From Chrysemys picta bellii (lineage: Eukaryota > Chordata > Testudines > Emydidae), in NCBI RefSeq assembly GCF_011386835.1, contig NC_088796.1:68647468-68711467 (forward strand): DNA of 64,000 nucleotides, read 5' to 3'. This document shows, piece after piece, positions 22,326-32,644 of the stretch. The notes under the pieces were generated by a model. It did not search any database. It was given only the letters and a program-made list of their open reading frames with translations, and had not been told where the DNA came from. Position 1 is the stretch's first letter, and each line of letters starts with the position of its first letter. Both the position numbers and the translations under genes were made by a program.

Positions 22326-23080
22326 TGTGCTGAGTCATCATCCGAGACTGTTATAACATGAAATATATGACAGAATGTGGGTAAAACATAACAGGAGAAT
22401 ACAATTCTCCCCTCAAGGAGTTCAGTCACAAATTTAATTAACGCATTATTTTTTTAACGAGCATTATCAGCATGTCCTCTGGAATGGTGGCTGAACCATG
22501 AAAGGGCATATGAATGTTTAGCATATATGGTACGTAAATACCTTGCAACAAAAGTGCCATGCGAATGCCTGTTCTCACTTTCAGGTGACATTGTAAATAA
22601 GAAGTAGTCAGCAGTATCTCCCGTAAATGTAAACAAACTTGTTTCTCTTAGCGATTGACTGAACAATCTGAAAAAGTAGGACTGAGTGGACTTGTAGGCT
22701 CTGAATTTTACATTAATTTGTTTTTGATTGTAGTTATGTAACAAAAAAGTAAGTTACACTTTCACAGTAAAGAGATTGCACTACAGTATTTGTATGAGGT
22801 GAATTGAAAAATACTATTTCTTTTATCATTTTTACAGTGCAAATATTTGTAATAAAAAATAATAATGTAAAGTGAGCACTGTACACTTTGTATTCTGTGT
22901 TGTAATAGAAATCAATATATTGAAAATGTAGAAAAACATCCAAAAATATTTAATACATTTCAATTGGTATTCTATTGTTTAACAGTGCAATTAATTGCGA
23001 TTAATTTTTTAAATCACAGTTAATTTTTATGAGTTAATCACATGAGTTAACTGTGATTAATCGACCGCCCTAATATCCAG

Positions 23081-23943
23081 TATTAGTTTGTGCCAAAGGA
23101 GTGAGGAAAAAAGTGTGGGGGAAAATAACTTGCATTCCACATGTCATCCTAAGATCATTTAGAATAGTGGCGTGCCTGTTCTAAGCAAGAGATATAACCT
23201 GGAAGAGGTATATTGTCTATCTGAAAGATATTTCAGTTTCTCACCAGTGAAACCAGAAATTTAAACACAAAATTTGAAGCACAGTGGTAGGTGTTATGGT
23301 GGTTCTGTGTGATTTGGATCCCATCTGTAAGCATAGTTATTGTTATGATTCTGATCCCAATGTTGCTAAGACCTGCATTGTTTAAAAGGCAAATAGATTA
23401 GTATTTTGGCTTAGGAGAACTGAGTTCAAACTCAGATCATAGGTACAGCTGCACATTTATTACAGCCATGACTCCCATGAGAAAAACATTTAAAGACCTA
23501 ATCCTGCAAGGTGTTGAGTTTTCAGTTTTTTTCTGAAATTTAGTATTTATTTTATGCAAATTATAACTTCCTTGAAAGATTTATATTTTAATATATATTT
23601 GTTAAAATTTTCAAAAATAAGTTCCATAGCATAAATCCAGTTTTCTCCCAGGTACAATTTTCAATTTAAAGAATGTTCTCTTGCTTAACATAAGCAAACC
23701 CATAAGCTGCAAAAGTGCATTATTTAGCTCTTTCCATCTCTAGATGTATAACATTGCAATGTACCGCAGGACATCATCCAACAGAAAAGTAGAAAAAACA
23801 AACCCTTCCTCCCTGCAACTCAAAATAGCTACTACTTGTTATTTTCAGAAAAGTGAACTATGAAAAATAGTTTAGGATAGTTTTAACTGATTTTATTACT
23901 TTAAAACCTAAAACAAGACATTTTAAAAAGATAAAAGGATAAT
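23081..23943. other. Non-coding, nothing recognised
   Basis: AT-rich, short ORFs only, no repeat ends recognised. Confidence 0.4.
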
Positions 23944-23954
23944 ATATTTTAAAG

Positions 23955-24149
23955 AACAGGAGTACTTGTGGCACCTTAGAGACTAACGAATTTATTAGAG
24001 CATAAGCTTTCGTGGGCTACTGCCCACTTCTTCGGATGCATCCGAAGCATTATTATGCTCTAATAAATTTGTTAGTCTCTAAGGTGCCACAAGTACTCCT
24101 GTTCTTTTTGCGGATACAGACTAACACGGCTGCTACTCTGAAACCTGTC
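23955..24149. mobile_element. Penelope-like terminal element, head-to-head, 195 bp
   Basis: An 11-bp direct duplication ATATTTTAAAG lies at 23,944-23,954 and 24,150-24,160 and exactly brackets the insert. The left half is the inverse of the right half: AACAGGAGTACTTGTGGCAC near 23,955 mirrors GTGCCACAAGTACTCCTGTT near 24,083-24,106, about the palindrome CTTCGGATGCATCCGAAG (24,030-24,047). The right arm extends into CGGATACAGACTAACACGGC and ends GAAACCTGTC. Read on minus, the left arm has CCGAAGA, a 6-bp stem GTGGGC/GCCCAC with a 4-nt loop, then GAAAGC, which closely resembles a hammerhead ribozyme core. Hammerheads are known in Penelope-like element termini; this assignment is inference. Confidence 0.75.
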
Positions 24150-24164
24150 ATATTTTAAAGGTTC

Positions 24165-24290
24165 CAGGAAAGCACTTAAGCACTTGCCTATGTACATACC
24201 TATTGAGTACAGCACTTCAGCACATGTTGAAAGCGAAGAACATGCTTAAACTGTCCTGCAAAGGGACGCTTTCCTGATTCGGGGCTAAAA
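24165..24290. mobile_element. Old palindromic MITE fragment
   Basis: AGCACTTAAGCACTTGCC on the left and AACATGCTTAAACTGTCC with CTTTCCTGATTCGGGGC on the right form an imperfect inverted arrangement typical of an old dispersed MITE. No target duplication was fixed. Confidence 0.35.
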
Positions 24291-24689
24291 GGGATTTTTA
24301 GATTCAGCATGAAATTCTCAAATGCCCTCTATTTGTTGAATACATTTTTAGGAGTTACAATTCCCACTGCAAGAATACAATTAAAAAAAAATTCATCCCA
24401 CACATCCCAATTAGGACTGTAGCCTTGTTGTGCTAAACTCAGTACAAAAAAAATGAGAGATAGCTATGACCCCTGCTCCAATGATCTTACAAAACTAGCA
24501 ATATGTGGATGTTAGAGACAAGGTGGATACTGTAATATCTTTTATTGAACCAACTTCTTGTCTCTCTTATATCATGGGACTGATGCAGCTACAACAACAC
24601 TGCATGCAATCCATGGATAGCGTGAGAGAACACTGGGTCACGTTGAAATTAATGTTTCAGTAACAATATTGATCCAGAGAGAGTGCAAT

Positions 24690-25370
24690 TGAGACTGTCT
24701 CTATAGCTTAGTAGTTAGGGCACTCCTGTGGGAGACCTTTGTTCCAGTCCCCCGGTGCCAATGAATATTTAATAATTTATATACAGTGCAACAGCTTCAA
24801 CAGGAGATAATGAGAGAGACCACCCAGAAATACCCTATAGGCCAGTGGTTAGTCCACTCACCAAGGAATGGGGTGAAGACCAGAGTTCAAGTCCCTGATC
24901 CACATTGGAGTAGGGAGGAGGATTTGAGCCTGGGTCTCTTACATTGTGTAGTGAATGTGCTAAAGATTATAAGACCACAATCACTGTCATTTTTCTTGAA
25001 AAATCATTGATCTGCCTTAGGCACCTAACTCCAGAAGAGGGTTCACAGTTGTGAATCCCAAGTGGAGACTGGGGCCTCCCTCTGGCCTGGAGCTAGGTGC
25101 CTAACTCCCTTTGAGGGGCGGGGCTTAGGCCATACACCTCTCCTTGGCCTTTCCCATTGGCATTTGGTATTAGGCAACTCCCTGATCAGCATGCGGACTT
25201 TTGTGGCTCTCATTCTTAGGCACCTAACTCTTCCCTGTATTGTATGAGGAGCCTGGGTGCCTAACTCAGGGTTGTGAATGCTCATAGGCATCAGGGCACT
25301 TAAAAGTTAGGTGCTGCAGTGCCAAACACCGCAATGCCTAAGTCCCCCTATGAATCCCACCTTTGTGTGT
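24690..25370 (-). mobile_element. Repeat with tRNA-like modules, minus copy
   Basis: The reverse complement of this interval shares blocks, in the same order, with 53,307-54,345: GGAGTTAGGTGCCTAA next to TTGGGATTC, the block TTAGGCACCCAGGCTCC, and GGGAGTTGCCT. Two segments look like RNA polymerase III box pairs on the + strand: TAGCTTAGTAGTTAGGGCA with GTTCCAGTCCC (about 24,707-24,752), and CAGTGGTTAGTCCACTC with GTTCAAGTCCC (about 24,843-24,896). No cloverleaf survives, so these are not tRNA genes. The element ends are not precisely resolved. Confidence 0.55.
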
Positions 25371-26749
25371 CAAGCAAAGCTGCCTCAAAAAAGCTGAATA
25401 AGAGGAATAAATTCTCTGTCTTGTAACGCATGAGGCTGATTATTTTTGCATCTCTTGGTATTTTCCAGACTTTTACTTCTTCCAGATTCTTCAAAATATA
25501 TGGATGGAGTTGGTGGAAAACAGTGACAGCATCACATTGATCAATCCATCAAGCATTGGTCAATCTGAGGAGCCATTTACTTGTGGTTATCAAAAGCACT
25601 CTTGCCAGGATGTTTCAAACAGGTCTCTCTTTTGACTGAGTTACGAAGGGATGCTGATACTTTTGCAAGTTTACCCAGCAGTTCTAGGAACCTCACCAGA
25701 TGTATTGATCGCCAAGGCTGGACATACTGTGCACGTGGGTACTTACGGCACAGGAGTGCCTGAGCACCAGAAAAATAGCCACTCGTTGCACTTAATGCCA
25801 TTAAAGCCCAACACCTCAAGTCCATTGAGACCCACTCCTCTAGCTTTCAGCTCAGGCAATATCTTTTCTGCTATGACTCTGCACATCCTCAAGCTGATAG
25901 TTTGCTGCAGACTTTGTGGACTGAAGGAACAGAATTTAAAAATGATTAGAACAAAACCAAATTTCAGTTTCCTTTTGAAAAATTCACATTACTTGGCAAT
26001 GTCCTTTTTAAAAATGGAAAAAACAATATTGGTTTCCCTTTTTTAAAACGAACTGTGTCAGGCTCTAGGATGCTATATGGATGTGCAGAGCTATTCTGCT
26101 CACTCATCCAGTTAGCCAGACCACGTAAGTCTTAAGAGATCAATAAGAAGGGTAGAGAATTAGGAGGACAGAGCTCCTTAAGGGAGAAGCCTATCAGCTT
26201 GTTCACATACCTTGGGAGGGAAGCTAAGGTAGTTCAGGTAATGATTTATATTTGTTTTACTTTCAAATTAAAGGAAAATCCTAAGGAAGGGGGTAATGCA
26301 TCACATGGCTACACAAAGAGCCACAGTATGATTATTACATATTGCTTGTACTGCAGTGGTGCCAAGAGATCACAACTAGGTCAGGATCCTCTTGTTCTAG
26401 ATGCAGACCTATGATGAAATACAATCTCTGCCATGAAAAGCTTGCAATCTTAAAGACAAGACATAACAGGTGGGTGAAAAAACAAATGAGGCGGGATGAT
26501 AGGATAACAGTAACACAAATCTGTTTGGCATAGACTAGTTATGTACACAGTTTGCAGCTAGAGCTTCTGCTTTGTTAGGTTTACTTTTGATCAGTAGCAG
26601 TAGTCTCACTTTGTCAGGTCTGATAGTGAAAATCAGCAGGTTACCACCATTAGCAGCTGGTAGGCATCAGATGTGAGTGTTAAGAAGGGATTTGAAGGTG
26701 GACAGAGTAGTAGCTCTATGGACTTTTTAGGGAGCTTGCTCCATGCATA
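25371..26749. other. Mostly non-coding; weak coding-like stretch on minus
   Basis: On the minus strand from about 25,960 to 25,577 two overlapping frames read like protein rather than random DNA (VIAEKILPELKARGVGLNGL, then in another frame FLELLGKLAKVSASLRNSVK). Stops separate them and no known family was recognised. A processed pseudogene is possible but unproven. The rest has no recognisable feature. Confidence 0.3.
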
Positions 26750-26842
26750 TAGGGTCACCAGACAGCAAGTGTGAAAAATTGGGATGGGGGTGGGAGGTAA
26801 TAGGCGCTGTCCCTATAAAATCGGGACATCTGATTCACCCTA
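26750..26842. mobile_element. hAT MITE, 93 bp
   Basis: TIRs TAGGGTCACCAGA at the left and TCTGATTCACCCTA at the right. The target duplication CATGCATA is perfect at 26,742-26,749 and 26,843-26,850. Interior phrases (AATTGGGATGGGGG, CCTATAAAATCGGGACATCTG) make it a small relative of the 1.04 kb element at 57,614-58,655. Confidence 0.9.
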
Positions 26843-27689
26843 CATGCATATGGAGTGGCATGGCTGAAGCAGACTAAAGAGTGTTAAAGGGTGGCCCAAA
26901 TTACCTATGGTTCAATCCTCTGGTGTAGTCAGAGCTTAGGAGGAAAAAGAGGGAGGAAAAGGAGGGTAGTAATAATAAAAGCATGTATTTACATAGACTA
27001 CGTGCATAGTGTTGTGGAACGCTATATGCTACCGCTGTGGTTATAGCTGAGGCCCAGTGTTTGCTGCTGTGAACATACCGGTAAAGTCATAAGGCTTTTT
27101 AAGAGAGAGAGGGAGGAGGAAGACTGCAGCTACAATGAATGTTCTCAGCATCTCTCAGCTGTTGTGCCCCCTCTGGAGCGAGGAGCGTCAGGTTTAGCTC
27201 CTGCTGCCTTAGCTACTTTGTTGCAGTTCTTAGATTAGAAGAATCTGAGAGGAAACTTGTCAGGGGGCAAATTCCCTGTGGTGAATCTACTTCTTTCTCT
27301 TTTTCATCCTTTCCTCTATTTTTGTTGTTGTTCAAAGATTTCTCCAAAACATCAAGACACAAGCGTGGTTTAAAATGCTTCCCCAGATCATCTCTCCAGT
27401 CCATTCTCTGTCTCTGCTACAAAATGCACAACATGTGAGGATTTTTCCACTTCTCTGGGCTAAATATGAAAGACATTTAAAATGGCTGAAGAGGCTTTTA
27501 AAATGAGAGAAATTATGCTGCTAATTATGCTGCCAATCAGAGTGTAGAAGGTAAATAGGACAGGAATCTTTCCTGCCAACTGCAGTTGTCTTCTCCTTTC
27601 TGGAACTTTAGGCACAATCCATTATTGTCAGCATCATTGCTCTATCTGGGTGATGATAAACCTATTTTCCCTAAAGGACTCCAACCCAG
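26843..27689. other. Non-coding, nothing recognised
   Basis: Purine-rich near 26,940-26,970 and 27,100-27,125, with short ORFs only. If the accessory-gene relic downstream belonged to a Harbinger-like element, its 5' exon should lie here; I could not see a SANT domain. Confidence 0.35.
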
Positions 27690-29810
27690 GGCCAGGAACA
27701 CATCAAGAACTTAAGGCTCCTGTACCAACAGTTGCTCCAGGAGGGCTCCCAGGACTTCAACAACAAGTTGGTCCAGGTGCCATCAAGGGCTCCCAGGATA
27801 GAGCCTCAAGTGGTTCACAATCCCCTCATTGCCTGGTAGGATGTGATGAGGGCTGGGGTGAGGAGGCAGCAGGGACCATGGAGGATGCCCCAGAAGCCCC
27901 AGAGGATGAGAAAAATGTGATGATGAACCTCTTTCCAGACAAGCCAGTGGAGAAAGCTCCCCTGCTGAACCTGAGGAGGTTCTACATTGGTGAGAACGTA
28001 TCCTCCATCTGTACTGGTGATGGTGAGGCAATATTAAAGGTCATGATATCTGTCTTATTGCAGTTGATTTTCAGTCCAATTTGCTCGCTGAATATGTTGA
28101 GTCGAGTTGTTTTTTCTTGTATATGGTGTTGGGTATGTGATAGACGAGCGACATCATCTACAAAATCCAGGTCTTCAAGGGATGAGAAGAATGTCCATTT
28201 AATGCTTCTTGGCATGTCTTCTGTTGTACGCCGCATTACCCAGCCGATGGCAATGTTGAAGAGGATTTCAGACATGATACACCCCTGTCGTACTCCTGTT
28301 TTCACTTCAAAACTGAGCTCACTGTGATCAACGCTGCATGTAAAGTTGAAATAGCTTTTGATGACAATCAAAAGCCTTCTCAAAATCTATGAAATTTATG
28401 TAGAGTTGCCATAGCCATTCTAAGATGTTCTATTATGTTTTGTAGAGTGAAGATCTGGTCTGTGCATCCACACCCTTTCCGGCTTGCTCTTTTCTGAGAA
28501 CACTATCAACTACATCTGATATATGCTGAACTATGATCTTGCACAATACTTTGGCACAGATAAAAGTGTGATACCGCGCCAGTTACTACAATCACTGAGA
28601 GTTCCTTTCTTCGGTATCTTCACTATAACCCCATTGATCCACTCATCTGGCACTTTTTCCCTTTCCCAGACTGATGTACATAGAGGGGCCAGGATAGATG
28701 CTGCTAATTTAGGATTTACCTTGAACAATTCTGCATTCAAGTTATCCTTGCTAGAAGCTTTCCCGTTTTTTAAGGATTTGATGGCTTGAATGATCTCTTC
28801 CTTAGTTGGGGTGTCTGTGTTGATATCAAGATCTTCTTCTGCCTCCTGGATGTTTGCTTCCTCTTTAGGTGGCTCCCTGTTAAGCAATTCTTTGAAATGC
28901 TCTGTCCAGCACATTTCTTGTTCTTTTTTGGTTGTTAGTGGGTGTCCTTGTTTGTTCCTGATGAGAGAGTTTTTTGGTGCCTGCCGTTTACTACTGATAG
29001 GCCGTGCCATTTTGTAGACAGTTACTTGTTCACCATGAGCAACTGCATCCTTTTCTTGTGTTGCCAGATTATCAATATAATGCCGTTTGTCTGCTCTCAC
29101 AAGGCGTTTGACCTCCCGGTGTGCCTTGCTATACTGCTCGTCGTATTTGTCCTTTAGCTTCTGGGATTTTGTGTCTAAAATTTTTTTCTTTAGGGCTTGT
29201 CTGGTTTCTATGGTGTTCCATGTGCTGGGTGTAATCCACTCCTTCCTTCTCTTCTGTGGTGGGTGGGAAGGGAAAATAATGCTACCCCTTCTCTTTGAAT
29301 TGACAGGACTTTCAGCTCCTGAGTGGGAAACCATTCTGGAAGGATGTCTGGAGCAGCACAGAGACAGCTGAGGTAGACTGAGAAGTACCTTGGAAGAGCT
29401 GCCCATAGGAATTGACAGGAGAAACCAGGAGCAGTTTGAATTCCTTAGGGTATGGGAGGATTGGGCACTTCAGCAGGAAGAGACTTTGATGAAACAGTTC
29501 ATGAAGCAGGAAGCACACTATAGGGAACAGGAACTTTCCCTAATGGAGAAGTTTGGGGTCAACCTGCTGCTGAAGCCACAGAACCTATCCATGAACCACC
29601 ACCTCTTTCACCTGTCACACAGGATTTTACTGAACCAGAGGATCCTGTTTTCAAGCACACCCCAAGTGACCAGGAGGAGAATATGGAGCCTACCAGGACT
29701 TCCAGGACTTCACCCTCCACCAGCTCCCAAAACTCTTCTCCGGGAGACACCCTCCCCCCCGCCTGCAAAGTATCCAAGTGAAGGACTATAAGCCTGCAGA
29801 GGTCTTCCAG
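27690..29810 (+). pseudogene. Broken accessory-type gene, interrupted by a LINE
   Basis: Coding-like pieces flank the LINE at about 27,990-29,260. The left piece, near 27,706-27,835, reads HIKNLRLLYQQLLQEGSQDF and continues until a stop. The right piece, near 29,380-29,560, reads EFLRVWEDWALQQEETLMKQ and goes on through a Glu/Gln/Met-rich helix. One base missing in the G-run near 29,560 shifts to an open frame reading TEPIHEPPPLSPVTQDFTEP, then a Ser/Thr/Pro-rich tail ending SKstop at about 29,788. A charged coiled-coil followed by a proline-rich tail is the architecture of the C terminus of the Harbinger accessory protein at 45,658-47,696. Homology is inference; I see no SANT domain here. 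Confidence 0.45.
27990..29260 (-). mobile_element. Non-CR1 LINE fragment with reverse transcriptase
   Basis: Minus-strand pieces in order. 29,260-28,531 has KRRKEWITPSTWNTIETRQA, a lysine-rich linker and the RT finger block LKNGKASSKDNLNAELFK, then IVKIPKKGTLSDCSNWRGIT. After a gap with frameshifts, 28,383-27,982 has VKTGVRQGCIMSEILFNIAI, the catalytic block LEDLDFVDDVARLSHT (canonical FADD with A changed to V) and GLKINCNKTDIMTFN. The phrase set differs from CR1 and recalls another non-LTR group of widely scattered invertebrate and vertebrate elements; I cannot fix the clade. Both the endonuclease and the 3' tail are missing. Confidence 0.75.
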
Positions 29811-30189
29811 AATCCCACCAAATGCCCAACTCCATGAAAGAAGACATCCCCAGTTTTCCTCAAAAGTTAATTTTGCCCATCATTCCACCCTTGTCAGGAG
29901 GAGGGCAGGGAGAAGCGTGCAAAGACAATAACATTTGGCGGTGTTCCAGGCTGCATTCCCCTGATTTTTTAAAGATTTTGGTTGACCTTTCTTTTTAAAA
30001 ATATTTCAATTATACGTTCCATCTAGTACTTTTAATGAATTTTATACTTTCCTTAACTTGTGTGAGACTCCTCCTTCCTATAATGAACTAAAGATGTTTC
30101 AAGATTTAGGATTGGGCCCCAGGATTTGCTGCACATGAATCTGAATGTTGTATAACTATCTGGTACCATGATACTGCAAACACTTTTCT

Positions 30190-30292
30190 CTCTGACGAAT
30201 GCATCTGACGAAGTGGGCATTCACCCAAAAAAGCTTGTGCTCCAATGCATCTGTTAGTCTTTAAGGTGCCACGGGACTCTTTGTTACTTTTC
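30190..30292 (+). mobile_element. Penelope-like terminal relic with hammerhead-like core
   Basis: Shares GTTAGTCTTTAAGGTGCCAC with the insertion at 23,955-24,149. It has CTGACGA at 30,205-30,211 (matching the hammerhead CUGANGA box) followed by AGTGGG, CATT and CACCC, an A-run where GAAA would be, and AGCTTGTGCTCC, which can form a 3-bp stem III. ATGCAT at 30,199-30,204 and 30,245-30,250 could pair as stem I with a 2-nt offset. Likely decayed. Confidence 0.6.
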
Positions 30293-32640
30293 TCTCTGTG
30301 TCCTGTCCCCTCCAGCTTAAGAAATATCTGAAGTCACAAGGATACCCCGGAGGAATGGAGACAGGGCAGTTAGTATTAAGTGCTTACAGAAAGCACTACT
30401 AGTTTGCAATGCAGCAGAAGTCTAAAACAAAGAAAAGGGGTAGATGAAAATCTTTATGGCTTAGTTCAAATGCAGAAAATGGAAACACAATTCCAGTAAC
30501 AATACAAGCAACAACAGCATCTGCCATTATCCTGTACAAAAACAGTCTGTGCTCCCCTACTCTTGTCCCTTAAACATTAACCTGTTTCCCATAGTAGTGA
30601 TTATTGCTCTAAAGCAGCTACTAAATGCACTTAGTACTGCTGACAATGAATGGTTAAAAAGAGAATGGCTACATACCACCCCCAAGCAAATTTTCATAAG
30701 GTCCTTGCAAGAGACTGAGTGCGCCTGATAAGAGGTTTGTAAACAAGTATGAACAGTGAAAACAAAAAACATTGCACAGTGATCTCATTACAACTTGGCT
30801 GCCATGCTCCACAACACAAACCCAACCTAACAATGATAACCCAGTGGAAGGTCCCTGTTATAATTGTTTTTAATGTGTGCAGGAATGAATGGCTAATGAC
30901 CTTCAGCCACAGAGGAACAAAACTCTCACCAAGTTATGTGGTCCCACAAATGTGTGCCAGTGTTCCCTCATGTGCGTTTCCAGCAGCTATACAGGATTTT
31001 ATTGGCACAGGCAGATGGCACCCTGTGCCTCCCTGCTGTGCCAAGTTGTGTGCGCATATGGCATCCCTCCTTTCCCCTTGCCTGCTGGAAACCGGGACCA
31101 GTGTGCATGTGGGTGGGATCTGGCTGCCTGTTATAGAATTTGTAAACCAGACTTGTCCTGAACCAACTTGGGATGGAAACACTTCCCTTTACCCTTACAA
31201 ACATTATGGAATGTGCAGCAGGCAATGATTATATGAATGGCATTTGCCACATTGGCATCCAGACAGGTGCATAGGCAGCACCAATGAAATTACAGTCTAC
31301 CCTATGCAAACTCCATGAGCCTTCTGCAGCTGCTAAGCTTGTAATTGAATTATCTTTTTCCAGGGTCATTGATGGTGGGATACAGTCTCATGAGACAACT
31401 TAGGAGCTGGTATGTGGGCCCCACCAAAATACCAGTTGGCACAGACATACAGTACAGAAGAACATAATTTCTGGGAAATAAAGTCCCTGCATCCCCCTTC
31501 ATTTATAATCCTGAGCTCCTTAGCACTCTAGCAATGTGAACCTTTCCAGTGTTTCCCATTCACCTGGCTCTGTGGTCCACTAAACCTTGCAGAACAAGTA
31601 AATAGTAACTGTAGCCCAGAGACCTCTTGGTACCAACTGGCAGAGGGCACAGGGGTGCATAAAGTTCTGGTATTTACATACTAGTTCACCAAAGAGTGTT
31701 GTGTAAGGGCTCTACTGAAAGTTCATGTTACACTGGTCATCAGAATCATTAGGATATGTATGTACAGATCATATGTGAGGATTTATGCTTATATACATAC
31801 TGAAAATTTGTATATTTAAGGTCTGCAAATTGGGGGTCAGTCACCAGAAGTTAAATTTCTTTCAGGCAGAAGATGTTATCTATCAATCTGTCTCTAAGCT
31901 GAGTATTGTATGGTTCACAATGGTTGCCCATTTACAGTCTGAGCCAAATACTAATGAAACAATTGTGAAATCTTCAGCGAGAGTGAATTTATGGGAGGAA
32001 ATAAACCAGCAGTACAAGTGAAGACAATAGATTTTTGAACTACAAATGTAGGTACAGAGACTGACTCTGCATCCTTCACCTAGGAAGTAAGCTGACAGTG
32101 GGTTTGCTTCATGAAAAAAGGCTCACAGACAGCCAGGGTGGTAAATGGTGGGAGAAGAAATTTGGGTCAGATAAGATCATTAGAGAATGATCTTGTTAAT
32201 TAAGTCTAGACTCTAGAATGAATGTTATGTAACCCTTTGTTGCTAATATTTCTGCTTGCTGTCATTTGAAGTTCTGTTTGTTAAATAAACATACTTGCTT
32301 TCGTTATAAACAAAGCTATGTGCTGTGCATTAAGTGGAGCCGTGTTCTATAGTATAACTTTAACCTGTGGTGTACTGGTCCTTTGGGAGTGGAGGCTTCG
32401 TGAATTCTGTGTGTCCAATAGAACAGACCTGTACATCACAGGGGGAAGCTTGGGGTGGGGGGGGGGGAGGGTTGGAGTATGCCTATCACTAACCTGCGTA
32501 GGCTAAGAGGGGCATGCTTGTGCTGCCTGTGGCTGGTAATGCCAAGGATCTGACTTCTAGCACAGACAAGACTTCCTCATGGTAGGGACAGGTGGTGGCA
32601 AGGTGCCTCACAACCCTGGGCACCGCTATGAAGTGTCATG
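30293..32640. other. Non-coding, nothing firmly recognised
   Basis: A longest + frame of 159 codons (30,749-31,228) has no recognisable domain and overlaps equally long frames on both strands, so I treat it as chance. A G-run lies at 32,455-32,467. The interval separates the accessory-type relic from the transposase relic and may be interior sequence of one old element. Confidence 0.35.
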
Positions 32641-32644
32641 GTAA

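Larger units (their letters stand above)
20772..23072. mobile_element. Foldback hAT element, 2.3 kb
   Basis: The left end TTGGGCTGTCAAGCGATTAA and the inverted right end TAGGGCGGTCGATTAATC match. The flanks are ATATCTAG (20,764-20,771) and ATATCCAG (23,073-23,080), an 8-bp target duplication with one change. The whole element is an imperfect palindrome centred near 21,840. Left-arm blocks (for example GTACTGTAGTGCAATCT, ACAATGTCACCTGAAAGTG, TTAGAGCCTACAAGTCC) recur inverted in the right arm. Both arms carry hAT transposase C-terminal sequence in opposite directions. On minus (21,693-21,180) it reads LRIATALNPRFKNLKCLP and later LFSLSGDIV. On + (22,040-22,605) it reads FTKHKEGTNVRFLRIATALN and later LFSLSGDIVNKK. 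No arm is intact. Confidence 0.85.

Noticed and set aside
24707..24896. Possible tRNA genes
   Set aside because: A- and B-box-like words exist but no cloverleaf pairing; they are modules of a dispersed repeat with a copy at 53.7 kb.
28523..29371. + strand frames around the LINE
   Set aside because: Antisense shadows of the minus-strand reverse transcriptase.
30749..31228. 159-codon + frame
   Set aside because: Comparable frames overlap on both strands and no motif is recognisable.
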